Shown piece after piece: positions 15,969 to 25,425 of a stretch of DNA of 64,000 nucleotides. The notes under the pieces are model-generated. The model did not search any database, was not told the origin of the DNA, and saw nothing but the letters and a program-made list of their open reading frames with translations. The position numbers and the translations under genes are program-made. Each line of letters opens with the position of its first letter. Within the stretch, counting starts at the first letter, position 1. Where the stretch lies: assembly GCA_039995105.1 (NCBI GenBank), contig CP146203.1:1302001-1366000 (forward strand), given 5' to 3'. The stretch is from Jonesiaceae bacterium BS-20. Lineage in GTDB: Bacteria; Actinomycetota; Actinomycetes; Actinomycetales; Cellulomonadaceae.

Positions 15969-16907
15969 TCACTGGGCCCGTGGGTGGCTCGTAAGATAGA
16001 CCTCACGCAACGCATCGATCGTGACGTGGGTGTACAACTGGGTGGTCGTGACCGAGGCGTGCCCCAGAAGTTCCTGGACGACTCTGACGTCTGCCCCACC
16101 GGCTAGTAAGTGGGTGGCAAAACAGTGCCGCAACGTGTGTGGTGTGACCTCGGTGGCCCCGGGCAGTTGGGCCAGGACGGCGCTGTTGCGAATGATCGTC
16201 CAGGCACTTTGGCGGCTCAGTCTGCGGCCCCGAGAATTCACAAAAACCGAAGGGGTCCCCTGCCCCGCCAAGACAAAGGCTGTTCGAACCCGAGTGAGAT
16301 AATCGCCAAGTGCGGTCGCCGCGTAGGAGCCGAGGGGAACAAGCCGTTCCTTGTTTCCTTTACCCATGACTCTGGCGTGCGGATAGTCAGAGTCCAGCAC
16401 CAGGTCATCAAGATCCAGCGAAACCGCCTCCGAGACGCGGGCCCCCGTTGAATAGAGAAACTCAAGAAGAGCCCGGTCACGCAGACCGGCAAGTGAGGTC
16501 TTGTTGGGGGCATCAAGTAACTGTTCCACCTGGCTGACCGTCAGCACCTTGGGAAGGCGCTGAGCTACTCGGGGCGGTTTTAAGTCCTTGGCAGCATTCT
16601 CGAGGGTGATTCCCTCTGCCGCCGCAAAACTGTGTAACCCGCGAATGGTAGCGAGCAGCCGTGTAGCCGAACTGGTGGCAAGGGCTGGGCGGTCCTCGGT
16701 TGGCGTGCGGACGTCGGTCATAAAAGCGTCGATGACGGCCTCATCTACATCGGCAAACGCAAGGTTTTGGGCCAGCAGGTACTGGCTATACCGCACTAGG
16801 TCCCGGCGGTAGGCGGCGATCGTATTAGCCGACCGGCCACGCTCAACGCGCAGGTGATTCAAGAACCCGCGCGTCAAAGCTTGCAGGTCACCATCGTTTT
16901 TACCCAT
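15969..16907 (-). CDS. xerD: Tyrosine recombinase XerD
   Basis: 312 residues. The SAM-like N-terminal domain (FLNHLRVERGRSANTIAAYRRDL) is followed by the catalytic domain with Arg in STGARVSEA, HxxR in PHTLRHCFATHLLAGG, LGHASVTTTQLYTHV carrying the histidine and the nucleophile Tyr. It resolves chromosome dimers at dif together with XerC. The position just upstream of parA-scpA matches the actinobacterial xerD locus rather than an integrase. Confidence 0.92.
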   Translation of the reverse strand: MGKNDGDLQALTRGFLNHLRVERGRSANTIAAYRRDLVRYSQYLLAQNLAFADVDEAVIDAFMTDVRTPTEDRPALATSSATRLLATIRGLHSFAAAEGITLENAAKDLKPPRVAQRLPKVLTVSQVEQLLDAPNKTSLAGLRDRALLEFLYSTGARVSEAVSLDLDDLVLDSDYPHARVMGKGNKERLVPLGSYAATALGDYLTRVRTAFVLAGQGTPSVFVNSRGRRLSRQSAWTIIRNSAVLAQLPGATEVTPHTLRHCFATHLLAGGADVRVVQELLGHASVTTTQLYTHVTIDALREVYLTSHPRAQ

Positions 16908-16930
16908 GGGAATAGCCTATCTGGATACAA

Positions 16931-16961
16931 CAGTGCCCGGCGGTATCACCGCCGGGCACTG
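16931..16961 (-). terminator. Terminator after ctaB
   Basis: A perfect 14-bp stem CAGTGCCCGGCGGT/ACCGCCGGGCACTG with a 3-nt loop, between the ctaB stop and the xerD start. In the minus direction it is followed by TTGTATCC, a short T-rich tail. Confidence 0.8.
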
Positions 16962-17002
16962 GGAAGAACTGGACCTTCGCTACTGAAAACAGCAGCTAGT
17001 GA

Positions 17003-17998
17003 CTAGAACGGTAGAAATACGTCTACGGCAACAGCCACGAAGAGCAGGGTGAGGTAGGTAATCGATGCGTGGAACACCTTCATCTCCCCGATCTTGCGTG
17101 CTCCGGCGACCGTCTTGCGGTACATCACAATGGTCATGCCCAGGAACCACAGACCGAGTACGAGCGCCACGATCGGGTAGACAATGGTCATGGTGTCGCG
17201 TTCAAAGAAGTACACACCGAGCGATGCGGCGATCATTGCGACCGTGTACAGCACCATCTCGATTGCTACCCGGCGGTCCGCTGCAACGACGGGCAGCATG
17301 GGCACTCCGGCGTTTGCGTAGTCACGCTTGAACTTCATGGACAGTGGCCAGTAGTGCGGTGGGGTCCAAAAGAAAATAACCAGGAACAGCATGAACGCTG
17401 ACCAACTCAGCGACTCAGTGACCGCTGACCAGCCAATAAACACCGGCATGCATCCGGCAAGGCCGCCCCAGACAATGTTCTGAGCCGTGCGGCGCTTCAA
17501 GATAATGGTGTAGCCAACGACATAAATGGCAATCGCACCGGCGGTCAAGATCGCTGACGGCACGTTCACCATCAGAGCCATCCACACGAGCGAGAAGACG
17601 GTAAGTACCAAACCAAAGATCAGCGCCTCGCGGTCGGATACCGTTCCGGTAACGAGCGGGCGCCCCTTGGTGCGGTTCATGATCTTGTCGATATCGCGGT
17701 CCACATAGCAGTTCAGAACCCCGGATGCCCCGGCGGCTGCGGCACCACCAATGAGCGTCTTGATAATGAGCCAAAGACTCGGCAACCCGCCCTGAGCCAA
17801 GATCATCGCGGGAACCGTAGTAATCAGGAGCAACTCAATGACTCGTGGTTTAGTCAATGCCAAGTAGGCGCCCGCCTTCACCCGTAGCCAGTGCGGCGGC
17901 TTTGGGGACTGTGAATCGGGATTCTGCTCAACCGAGGAGGACTCCGATGCAACCGGAGTTCCTGTTGTGGATGAGATGGCTTGGCGAGGGTTGTGCAC
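17003..17998 (-). CDS. ctaB: Protoheme IX farnesyltransferase (heme O synthase)
   Basis: Polytopic membrane prenyltransferase of the UbiA family that converts heme B to heme O for terminal oxidases. After a polar N-terminus come LALTKPRVIELLLITTVPAM, NCYVDRDIDKIMNRTKGRPLVTG (the NxxxDxxxD prenyl-diphosphate motif) and FFWTPPHYWPLSM, with about eight membrane helices. The GTG at 17998 (VHNPRQAIS) gives 331 residues, close to the family norm; the frame is open upstream to 18166 but the extra segment is low in sense. It is divergent from tkt, a classic actinobacterial pairing. Confidence 0.9.
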   Translation of the reverse strand: MHNPRQAISSTTGTPVASESSSVEQNPDSQSPKPPHWLRVKAGAYLALTKPRVIELLLITTVPAMILAQGGLPSLWLIIKTLIGGAAAAGASGVLNCYVDRDIDKIMNRTKGRPLVTGTVSDREALIFGLVLTVFSLVWMALMVNVPSAILTAGAIAIYVVGYTIILKRRTAQNIVWGGLAGCMPVFIGWSAVTESLSWSAFMLFLVIFFWTPPHYWPLSMKFKRDYANAGVPMLPVVAADRRVAIEMVLYTVAMIAASLGVYFFERDTMTIVYPIVALVLGLWFLGMTIVMYRKTVAGARKIGEMKVFHASITYLTLLFVAVAVDVFLPF

Positions 17999-18367
17999 GC
18001 GGCTCAGCTTTCCATTGAACGAGTACGACCGGAGAGAAAGGGTAACGATTCTCGACTTCCGGCACGCAGGTCTTTCTATCTTACTTACGAATAGGGCTTT
18101 GGCCCCAGAGTTGCCGTGTGATGTTCGACGAGAATGGAGGCGTTTCGCCTGATGCTTGATGACCAATCAACCGTGGCACGGTCGAAGCTAAAGCCAGAAT
18201 TCCTAAACTCATATGACCGATGGATGGACCGCACCAGATTTTCTTGGGAAATCACGATAAAGTCATACTTAAGGAGTGCGCGCTGCCGCATCGGCAACGT
18301 AACGCCCGCAAGCTTGCTAGTAACAATTATAGTTCTGGCTCACCGTAGCCAGAAGGAATGAGGTTCG
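17999..18367. promoter_or_regulatory. Divergent ctaB/tkt control region
   Basis: About 370 bp separate the two divergent start codons and must hold both promoters. No confident -35/-10 pair could be assigned by eye; AT-rich stretches occur at 18250-18280 and 18320-18335 on the tkt side. No RNA gene was recognised. Confidence 0.4.
18333..18354 (+). other. Hairpin just upstream of the tkt Shine-Dalgarno
   Basis: TTCTGGCT (18333-18340) and AGCCAGAA (18347-18354) form a perfect 8-bp stem with loop CACCGT, ending one base before the ribosome-binding segment GGAATGAGG. It could set mRNA stability or ribosome access; function is inferred. Confidence 0.4.
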
Positions 18368-20488
18368 GTGAACGCCTTCACCCCTGCCGCCCAGGCATTT
18401 GAATGGTCCGATCTAGACGACCGCGCAGTTAAGTCAATCAAGGCTTTGTCAGCTGACGCCGTTGAAAAAGTTGGGAACGGACACCCCGGAACCCCAATTT
18501 CACTGGCTCCGATCGCTTACACCCTGTTCCAAAAGATCATGCGTCATGACCCAGCCAACCCGCACTGGGTAGGCCGTGACCGTTTCGTTCTCTCCGCAGG
18601 CCACGCTTCACTGACCCTGTACATGCAGCTATTCCTAGCTGGCTACGGACTCGAGATGGAAGACCTCGCAGCCCTGCGCACTTGGGATTCCAAGACCCCT
18701 GGTCACCCAGAATTTGGCCACACCGACGGTGTCGAGATCACGACCGGTCCACTGGGCCAGGGTCTTGCTTCCGCAGTGGGCATGGCGTTCGCCGCCCGCA
18801 AGGAACGCGGTCTGTTTGACCCAGAGGCGGCGCCAGGCCAGAGCCCGTTCGACCACAACATTTATGTGATCGCCGGTGACGGTGACCTGCAGGAGGGTGT
18901 AACCTCCGAGGCTTCCTCGCTCGCGGGGCACCAAGAGCTTGGCAACCTGGTTGTGCTTTATGACCAGAACCACATCTCCATCGAGGATGACACCGACGTT
19001 TCCTTCTCCGAGGATGTTCTCAAGCGTTACGAGTCCTATGGTTGGCACGTCCAGCGCGTGGACTGGACCAACAACGGCCAGGAATACGCCGAGGACAACG
19101 AAGCGATCTTTAACGCAATCGCCGCTGCTAACGCCGTGACCAACAAGCCGTCGATCATTGCGGTTCGCACCATCATTGGTTGGCCTTCACCTTCCAAGCA
19201 GAACACCGGTGGCATCCACGGATCTGCTCTGGGCGGCGACGAAGTAGCCGGACTCAAGGAAGCCCTTGGTCTGGACCCAGCCAAGAGCTTTGTCATCGAT
19301 GAAGACGTTCTTAGCTACACCCGCTCCGTTGCCCAGCGTCAGTCCGCTGAACGTGCAGCTTGGGACCAGGCATTCGCTGACTGGTCAGCTGCTAACCCAG
19401 AGAATGCTGCTCTGCTCGAGCGCATTACTAAGCGTGAGCTTCCAGAAGGCTGGGACAACGTTCTGCCAGTCTTCGAAGCAGGCACCGACTTGGCAACACG
19501 GGCGGCATCGGGCAAGGTCCTAAACGCTCTTGCACCGGTCCTTCCGGAACTGTGGGGCGGCTCGGCTGACCTTGCAGGTTCAAACAACACCACGATGGCC
19601 GGCGAGCCTTCATTTATTCCAGCCGAGCGCTCAACCCGCTCCTGGACCGGTGACGTTTACGGACGCACCCTGCACTTTGGTATCCGCGAGCACGCCATGG
19701 GCGCGATCCTCAACGGTATTGTGCTGCACGGTGGCACCCGCGCATACGGTGGCACCTTCCTCGTGTTCTCGGACTACATGCGCCCAGCAGTGCGCGTTGC
19801 GGCTCTCATGAAGATCCCTTCGATCTTTGTATGGAGCCACGACTCAATCGGTGTTGGTGAAGATGGTCCAACCCACCAGCCAATTGAACACCTTGCCGCT
19901 CTGCGTGCGATTCCAGGGTTGGACATTGTCCGCCCGGGTGACGCCAACGAGGTATCCCAGGCTTGGAAGTCAATCCTGGAGCGCACCGACCGTCCAGCTG
20001 GAATCATCCTGACCCGTCAGAACATTCCAACGTTCCCACGTTCGCAGGGTGCCGCAACGGCAACCGAGTTCGCAGCGGCTGCCTACGCAGACAAGGGCGG
20101 CTACGTCCTCATTGACTGCGAGGGCACCCCGGATGTTCAGTTGCTTGCTACCGGTTCCGAGGTTCAACTCGCAGTTGATGCTCGTGCCAAGCTGGCCGAA
20201 CAGGGAATCGCTGCCCGCGTCATCTCACTGCCATGCGTTGAGTGGTTCAACGAGCAGACCCAGGAATACCGTGACTCGGTTATCCTGCCGGGTGTCAAGG
20301 CTCGCGTTTCCGTTGAGGCCGGTTTGGCTCTCGGCTGGCGCGAGTTCGTTGGTGACGCTGGTCGCAGCGTTAGCATCGAGCACTACGGTGCCTCTGCTGA
20401 CGCAAAGACCCTGTTCCGCGAGTTCGGTATCACGACCGAAGCAGTCGTGGCCGCGGCACTTGAGTCAGTAACCGCAGCAAAGGCTTAG
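18368..20488 (+). CDS. tkt: Transketolase
   Basis: 706 residues, full length. The thiamine-diphosphate motif is GDGDLQEGVTSEASSLAGHQELGNLV-type (Gly-Asp-Gly at about residues 168-170, ending at Asn), with catalytic histidines near GNGHPG, GPLGQG and IHGSALGGDE. The pyrimidine-binding domain contains GIREHAMGAILNG and FSDYMRPAVRVAAL, and the C-terminal domain LIDCEGTPDVQLLATGSEV. It moves two-carbon units in the pentose phosphate pathway. Start is GTG 18368 with GGAATGAGG upstream. It heads a tkt-zwf-opcA-pgl series, but a strong terminator separates it from zwf, and the transaldolase gene often found next is absent. Confidence 0.96.
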   Translation: MNAFTPAAQAFEWSDLDDRAVKSIKALSADAVEKVGNGHPGTPISLAPIAYTLFQKIMRHDPANPHWVGRDRFVLSAGHASLTLYMQLFLAGYGLEMEDLAALRTWDSKTPGHPEFGHTDGVEITTGPLGQGLASAVGMAFAARKERGLFDPEAAPGQSPFDHNIYVIAGDGDLQEGVTSEASSLAGHQELGNLVVLYDQNHISIEDDTDVSFSEDVLKRYESYGWHVQRVDWTNNGQEYAEDNEAIFNAIAAANAVTNKPSIIAVRTIIGWPSPSKQNTGGIHGSALGGDEVAGLKEALGLDPAKSFVIDEDVLSYTRSVAQRQSAERAAWDQAFADWSAANPENAALLERITKRELPEGWDNVLPVFEAGTDLATRAASGKVLNALAPVLPELWGGSADLAGSNNTTMAGEPSFIPAERSTRSWTGDVYGRTLHFGIREHAMGAILNGIVLHGGTRAYGGTFLVFSDYMRPAVRVAALMKIPSIFVWSHDSIGVGEDGPTHQPIEHLAALRAIPGLDIVRPGDANEVSQAWKSILERTDRPAGIILTRQNIPTFPRSQGAATATEFAAAAYADKGGYVLIDCEGTPDVQLLATGSEVQLAVDARAKLAEQGIAARVISLPCVEWFNEQTQEYRDSVILPGVKARVSVEAGLALGWREFVGDAGRSVSIEHYGASADAKTLFREFGITTEAVVAAALESVTAAKA

Positions 20489-20541
20489 TTTCGCCGCAGC
20501 AGTAACGGTTTGTGTCCCGGGTGTGTGGGACGCGGAAGTAC

Positions 20542-20579
20542 CTGCGGGGTAGGGATCGTCTTCGATCCCTACCCCGCAG
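20542..20579 (+). terminator. Strong terminator after tkt
   Basis: An uninterrupted 17-bp stem (CTGCGGGGTAGGGATCG and its complement) around a TCTT loop, followed by TTCTGTTTTACC. It begins about 54 bp after the tkt stop and implies that zwf has its own promoter in 20580-20751. Confidence 0.88.
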
Positions 20580-20751
20580 TTCTGTTTTACCGTTTGCTAC
20601 CAGCACTAATGAACTCCGGTTACGGTGGCCGAATAGTGGCTACGGAATGTTTGCGCGGCTCATCTGGTTATAGGATGGAAGACAATGTCCGTGGCAGCAC
20701 CCGCAAATATGTCCGGCATAAAATTTCCATCCCAGTAAAGAGAATGGCGAC

Positions 20752-22293
20752 ATGACTCCAGCATCACCCATTTCTGGCACCAATCCGCTGCGTGATCCTC
20801 GAGATCTGCGCCTGCCGCGGATCGCCGGGCCCTCAAGCCTCGTAATCTTCGGTGTCACCGGTGACCTCGCCCGTAAGAAGCTCATCCCGGCCGTCTATGA
20901 CTTGGCCAATCGTGGCTTATTGCCACCGGGATTCGCGCTGACGGGTTTTGGTCGACGGGACTGGAATGATGCTGAGTTCACCCAGTACGTCCGTGAGTCC
21001 GTCCAAGAGTTTTGCCGGACAGACTTCCGTGAGTCGGTCTGGCAGGATCTATCCCGCGGCCTACGATTTGTTCAGGGCACCTTTGACGACCCCGAGGCAT
21101 TTGCCCGGCTGAGCGCGACCGTGAAGGAGCTGGACTCCTCCCGCGGCACGGGCGGCAACCACGCCTTTTACCTTTCAGTGCCACCCTCGGCATTCCCGCT
21201 GGTGTGCCAGCAATTGGCAGACTCGGGGCTTTCGTCTTCGGTAGACGATGCCTGGCGCCGGGTTGTCATTGAAAAGCCATTTGGTCATGACCTTGAGTCC
21301 GCACAAGAATTGAACTCGGTAGTTTCCGAGGTCTTCCCAGCGGAATCAGTCTTCCGTATTGACCACTACCTTGGTAAGGAAACCGTCCAGAACATTTTGG
21401 CTCTGCGGTTTGCTAACCAAATGTATGAGCCACTGTGGAACTCGAACTACATTGATCACGTGCAGATCACCATGGCGGAGGACATAGGCATTGGTTCTCG
21501 CGCGGGCTACTACGACGGAATTGGCGCCGCCCGTGACGTGATCCAGAACCACCTCTTGCAGCTCTTCGCGCTGACGGCTATGGAAGAGCCTTCCTCATTC
21601 AAGGCCGATGACCTAATCGCCGAGAAAATCAAGGTTCTGTCTTCGGCTCGCGCCCCCAAAGACATCGGTGCCCACACCGCCCGTGGCCAGTACACGGCCG
21701 GTTGGCAGGGTGGTGAAGAAGTCAACGGGTTCTTTGACGAGGACGGCATCCCTCAGGATTCAATTACGGAAACCTTTGCTGCGATCCGTGTCGATGTCGA
21801 GAACCGTCGGTGGGCCGGAGTGCCGTTCTACCTGCGTGCTGGCAAGCGCCTTGGGCGCCGCGTGACCGAGATTGCGATTGTCTTTAAGAAGGCCCCGCAC
21901 CTGCCGTTTGAGTCGTTCTCAACAGCAGAGTTGGGCGCGAACGCCCTTGTGATTCGGGTCCAGCCAGACGAAGGTGTCACTATCCGGTTGGGTTCAAAGG
22001 TACCTGGCACCGCGATGGAAATCCGCGACGTCACCATGGACTTTGGTTATGGGCACGCCTTCACCCAGTCCTCACCTGAGGCCTACGAGCGTCTTATCCT
22101 CGACGTTCTTTTGGGTGATCCTCCGCTGTTCCCACGCCACGAAGAGGTCGAACTTTCATGGCAGATCCTCGATCCGATCACAAAGTTTTGGGCGGAGCAT
22201 GGCAAACCTGATCAGTACCGTTCCGGTACATGGGGGCCCAAGAGCGCCGATGACATGCTAGCCAGAGACGGCAGAGTATGGCGCCGTCCATGA
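20752..22293 (+). CDS. zwf: Glucose-6-phosphate 1-dehydrogenase
   Basis: 513 residues. The NADP-binding loop VIFGVTGDLARKKLIPAVYDL is near residue 31 onward, and the active-site signature RIDHYLGKETVQNI near residue 200; the substrate site IEKPFGHD is also present. It oxidises glucose-6-phosphate to 6-phosphogluconolactone, generating NADPH. The ATG at 20752 follows AAAGAGAATGGCGAC. With opcA and pgl downstream, it forms the oxidative pentose phosphate branch. Confidence 0.96.
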   Translation: MTPASPISGTNPLRDPRDLRLPRIAGPSSLVIFGVTGDLARKKLIPAVYDLANRGLLPPGFALTGFGRRDWNDAEFTQYVRESVQEFCRTDFRESVWQDLSRGLRFVQGTFDDPEAFARLSATVKELDSSRGTGGNHAFYLSVPPSAFPLVCQQLADSGLSSSVDDAWRRVVIEKPFGHDLESAQELNSVVSEVFPAESVFRIDHYLGKETVQNILALRFANQMYEPLWNSNYIDHVQITMAEDIGIGSRAGYYDGIGAARDVIQNHLLQLFALTAMEEPSSFKADDLIAEKIKVLSSARAPKDIGAHTARGQYTAGWQGGEEVNGFFDEDGIPQDSITETFAAIRVDVENRRWAGVPFYLRAGKRLGRRVTEIAIVFKKAPHLPFESFSTAELGANALVIRVQPDEGVTIRLGSKVPGTAMEIRDVTMDFGYGHAFTQSSPEAYERLILDVLLGDPPLFPRHEEVELSWQILDPITKFWAEHGKPDQYRSGTWGPKSADDMLARDGRVWRRP

Positions 22294-22307
22294 TCCTGCC
22301 CATTGGT

Positions 22308-22343
22308 GCCCGCGCGGCTCGGTCATAACTGATCGAGCCCGGG
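22308..22343 (+). terminator. Possible attenuator hairpin between zwf and opcA
   Basis: GCCCG and GGCTCG pair with CGAGCC and CGGGC around loop GTCATAACTGAT, with a 3-nt bulge; CTATTGCCTT follows. In the 123-bp zwf-opcA gap this may partly terminate transcription. The evidence is the fold only. Confidence 0.4.
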
Positions 22344-22416
22344 CCCTATTGCCTTGGTATTGAAGTCGTACCTAGGCGACTAGCATCCCCCAAACACACT
22401 TTAGGGAGTCTCCCCC

Positions 22417-23334
22417 GTGATTATCGATATTCCAACCACAACCGCCAGCCAAGTTGCCAAGCGCCTGGTTAAAGTCCGCGAAGAAGGCGGACAGGTCGCG
22501 CTTGGTCGTGTGCTGACGCTGGTTATCCTGGCGCAGGAACAAGAGATTGAAACCGCGATTGCGGCCGCAAATGCGGCCTCAAGCGAGCACCCATGCCGCA
22601 TTATCGTCGTGGCCGCCGACGACGATGCCCCAGCGAGTTTGCTCAACGCCCAGATCCGGGTGGGTGGGGACGCAGGAGCCAGCGAAGTGATCGTGCTCAA
22701 GGGCGCGGCCAATGTGGTGGCGCACACCGACACCCTGATCACTCCCCTGCTGCTGCCGGACGCCCCCATCGTTGCTTGGTGGCCATCAATCGTGCCGGCC
22801 AGCCCGGCAACGGAACCAATCGGTGCGATGGCGCAGATTCGGTTGACGGACTCGGTCATGTCAGACGCTCCCGAGCACAATTTGCAGGTGTTGCAGCAAA
22901 ACCACGCACCCGGCGATGTTGATCTTGCGTGGACTCGGACCACCATTTGGCGTGGTCTGCTAGCCTCGGTGCTGGACCAACCTCCGTACCTGCCCGTGAC
23001 CGCAATTGAGGTCGAGGGCGAGGCCAACCACCCCTCTTGCTTGCTCATTCAGGCATGGCTGCAACAGGCCCTTGGTGTGCCCACAAAACTGACAAATGTT
23101 GCCGGCTCACAGGGCTTGACCAGAGTTGTCTTGGAACGGGAAAACGGGGCCATCGAGTACAGCCGCCCCGATGGCAGGCACGCAACGCTTCGCCAGCCAA
23201 ATACCCCTGACCAGCACATTGATCTCCCACTGCGCAATCTTGAAGAGTGCCTAGCAGAGGAACTCCGGCGGTTGTACCCGGATGAAATGTACTCGGATGT
23301 TTTAGTTAATGGTCTGCCAATGATAGGAAAATGA
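22417..23334 (+). CDS. opcA: Glucose-6-phosphate dehydrogenase assembly protein OpcA
   Basis: 305 residues. Typical OpcA features are the N-terminal helical region (VALGRVLTLVILAQEQEIETAIAAANAASSEHPCRIIVV), the PIVAWWPSIVP segment after LLLPDAP, and RRLYPDEMYSDVL near the C-terminus. In actinobacteria and cyanobacteria the protein activates or helps assemble Zwf. The GTG at 22417 has AGGGAG 7-12 nt upstream. It is 4 nt from pgl, so the two are cotranslated or coupled. Confidence 0.93.
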   Translation: MIIDIPTTTASQVAKRLVKVREEGGQVALGRVLTLVILAQEQEIETAIAAANAASSEHPCRIIVVAADDDAPASLLNAQIRVGGDAGASEVIVLKGAANVVAHTDTLITPLLLPDAPIVAWWPSIVPASPATEPIGAMAQIRLTDSVMSDAPEHNLQVLQQNHAPGDVDLAWTRTTIWRGLLASVLDQPPYLPVTAIEVEGEANHPSCLLIQAWLQQALGVPTKLTNVAGSQGLTRVVLERENGAIEYSRPDGRHATLRQPNTPDQHIDLPLRNLEECLAEELRRLYPDEMYSDVLVNGLPMIGK

Positions 23335-23337
23335 CAG

Positions 23338-24105
23338 ATGACTGCATCACAACGTATTGCATCACAACGCCTGGTTGTAGTTCACCCAGACGCTCAGGTT
23401 TTGGCCGCAGCAGCGGCCGCACGTTTGATCACTAAGCTGCTCGATTTGCAGAGCCAACAGTCCCCCAGCCACATTGTGTTGACCGGTGGAACCGTTGGTA
23501 TTGCGACCCTCGCTCAGGTCGCGGCCAGCCCACTCAAGGACGCCGTGGACTGGACCGAGGTCCACGTGTGGTGGGGCGATGAACGGTACGTACCTGCGGG
23601 CGACAAAGACCGCAATGAGGTGCAGGCGCAAGAGGCTCTCTTGGACCACCTCCCACTGTTGCCACAGGAGAACATCCACCGGGTACTCCCTGCCGTTGAC
23701 GGGGTCTCGGTAGAGCAGGCCGCACAGGCTTACGCCGAGGAGTTGGCCAAGTTTGCCGCACCGGGCGCTGCTGCTCCAGCGTTCGACGTGCTCATGCTGG
23801 GCATGGGTCCGGACGCCCACGTAGCTTCGTTGTTCCCCGGGCACCCAGGACTTAACGTATCCGGTAGCGCAACCGCGGGCATCGAGAACTCCCCCAAGCC
23901 ACCACCGTTGCGGGTCTCTTTGACCTTCGAGGCTATTCAGGGCGCTAAGGAAGTCTGGATCATCGCGTCCGGTGCAGAGAAGGCCCCAGCCGTTGCTGCC
24001 GGCCTAGTTGGTGCTCCGGTCGTAGAGGCTCCCGTTGCCGGCGCTGTTGGGACCCAGCGCACGCTGTGGCTGATCGACACGACCTCAGCGGGTACCGAAG
24101 ACTAA
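23338..24105 (+). CDS. pgl: 6-phosphogluconolactonase
   Basis: 255 residues of the DevB/Pgl type: IVLTGGTVGIATLAQV near the N-terminus, WTEVHVWWGDERYVPAGDKDRNEVQAQEALLD in the middle (the family signature DERxVP), and FDVLMLGMGPDAHVASLFPGHP as the substrate-site motif. It hydrolyses 6-phosphogluconolactone to 6-phosphogluconate. It ends the rightward pentose phosphate group and converges with secG. Confidence 0.94.
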   Translation: MTASQRIASQRLVVVHPDAQVLAAAAAARLITKLLDLQSQQSPSHIVLTGGTVGIATLAQVAASPLKDAVDWTEVHVWWGDERYVPAGDKDRNEVQAQEALLDHLPLLPQENIHRVLPAVDGVSVEQAAQAYAEELAKFAAPGAAAPAFDVLMLGMGPDAHVASLFPGHPGLNVSGSATAGIENSPKPPPLRVSLTFEAIQGAKEVWIIASGAEKAPAVAAGLVGAPVVEAPVAGAVGTQRTLWLIDTTSAGTED

Positions 24106-24111
24106 CTAGTA

Positions 24112-24159
24112 ATACAAAAGCCCGCTATTTGGACCATTCCAGATAGCGGGCTTTTGTAT
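24112..24159. terminator. Bidirectional terminator between pgl and secG
   Basis: ATACAAAAGCCCGCTAT (24112-24128) and ATAGCGGGCTTTTGTAT (24143-24159) form a 17-bp perfect stem; the A/T flanks give a U-tract on either strand. It lies between converging genes. Confidence 0.92.
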
Positions 24160-24186
24160 TTGTTCTACGGTATAACTCAAGCAGAG

Positions 24187-24432
24187 CTAGACGGCGACCT
24201 TTTGAATCAGTCCCAAGAGCACAATCGAGATGAACCACACCACCGCGAAGGTGATGGTGATCTTATTCAGGTTGCTCTGTGCGCTTCCAGCGTTACCAAC
24301 AGACGTGGAAACTCCGCCACCAAACATGTCAGACATTCCTCCACCGCTCCCCTTGTGCATAAGGATAAGGAGCACTAGGAAGATACTCGTCAGAACAAGA
24401 ATTACCTCAAGGGTGATACGCAGAATATCCAC
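24187..24432 (-). CDS. secG: Preprotein translocase subunit SecG
   Basis: 81 residues: one hydrophobic helix (ILRITLEVILVLTSIFLVLLILMH), the SecG-typical KGSGGGMSDMFGGG loop, and a second helix (ITFAVVWFISIVLLGLIQ). It is the accessory subunit of the SecYEG channel in the membrane. It follows tpiA, as in many actinobacteria, but a terminator-like hairpin lies between them. Confidence 0.95.
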   Translation of the reverse strand: MDILRITLEVILVLTSIFLVLLILMHKGSGGGMSDMFGGGVSTSVGNAGSAQSNLNKITITFAVVWFISIVLLGLIQKVAV

Positions 24433-24533
24433 TGGCTGTAGTTCCTTTAGTTATTACTTGAGCATGAAGCTGATCTCCACACTCACACGTGTCGGGGCAC
24501 TAGATCAGAGTAGTCGAAAGTGCCATGAAAAAG

Positions 24534-24573
24534 CCAGATGGCCCACAGACCGGTATGTCGGTGGGCCACCTGG
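24534..24573 (-). terminator. Terminator after tpiA
   Basis: On the minus strand GTGGCCCAC and GTGGGCCAT pair, with outer CCAG/CTGG after one mismatch and a 14-nt loop, and CTTTTTC follows immediately. It lies 20 bp after the tpiA stop. Confidence 0.8.
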
Positions 24574-24592
24574 GCTCACAATTCGCGTCTAC

Positions 24593-25384
24593 TTACGCGG
24601 ACGCACCCTTGAAGTTTACAATCTTTGCAAACTCTTCTGGGTCGAGGCTTGCGCCACCAACGAGTGCGCCGTCAACGTCCTGCTCGCTCATGAGCTCAAC
24701 GATTGACGAGGACTTTACGGATCCGCCGTACAGTACGCGAACAGCGTCTGCAACCTCAGCGGAGTAAAGCTCCGCGATGCGAGCACGGATCGCGCTGGCT
24801 ACTTCCTGCGCGTCAGCCGGGGTAGCAACTTCGCCGGTTCCGATGGCCCAAACAGGCTCATAAGCGATAACGGTCTTGGCTACGTCCTCGCCTGAAAGAC
24901 CGGCCAGAGCGCCGTCAACCTGAGCGATTGAGTAAGCAACCTGCTCGCCAGCCTTACGGACCTCAAGAGGCTCGCCACAGCAAACGATTGGAACGAGGCC
25001 GTGTGCCAGAGCGTTCTTGGTCTTGGCATTGACCAGTGCGTCGTCTTCGTTGTGGTATTCGCGGCGTTCGGAGTGACCGATCGCTACGTACTTCACACCG
25101 AGCTTGGCTAGGAACACAGGTGAGATTTCACCGGTGTAAGCTCCGCTTACCTGTGCGGAAACGTCCTGCGCACCGTAGGAAACCTTAAGCTCATCAGACT
25201 CTACAAGAGTCTGCACGGAGCGGAGGTCGGTGAACGGAACCAGAACCGTAGTCTCTACCTGGTCGAAGTCGTGCTCAGCATCCTTCAATGCCCAAGCCAA
25301 CTTCTGAACCGTGTGGATCGCCTCGTGGTGGTCCAGGTTCATCTTCCAGTTACCCGCGATGAGCGGGGTACGTGCATTTGCCAC
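24593..25384 (-). CDS. tpiA: Triosephosphate isomerase
   Basis: 263 residues, a complete TIM barrel: GNWKMN with the catalytic Lys, [12 protein letters not shown] with the catalytic His, [18 protein letters not shown] with the catalytic Glu, and [11 protein letters not shown] and [15 protein letters not shown] binding phosphate. It interconverts dihydroxyacetone phosphate and glyceraldehyde-3-phosphate. It is 41 nt downstream of pgk in the gap-pgk-tpiA glycolytic cluster. Confidence 0.97.
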   Translation of the reverse strand: MANARTPLIAGNWKMNLDHHEAIHTVQKLAWALKDAEHDFDQVETTVLVPFTDLRSVQTLVESDELKVSYGAQDVSAQVSGAYTGEISPVFLAKLGVKYVAIGHSERREYHNEDDALVNAKTKNALAHGLVPIVCCGEPLEVRKAGEQVAYSIAQVDGALAGLSGEDVAKTVIAYEPVWAIGTGEVATPADAQEVASAIRARIAELYSAEVADAVRVLYGGSVKSSSIVELMSEQDVDGALVGGASLDPEEFAKIVNFKGASA

Positions 25385-25425
25385 TGTGTTCTTCTTTCTA
25401 AAAGTAATTGTGGGGTGCGGGCGTG

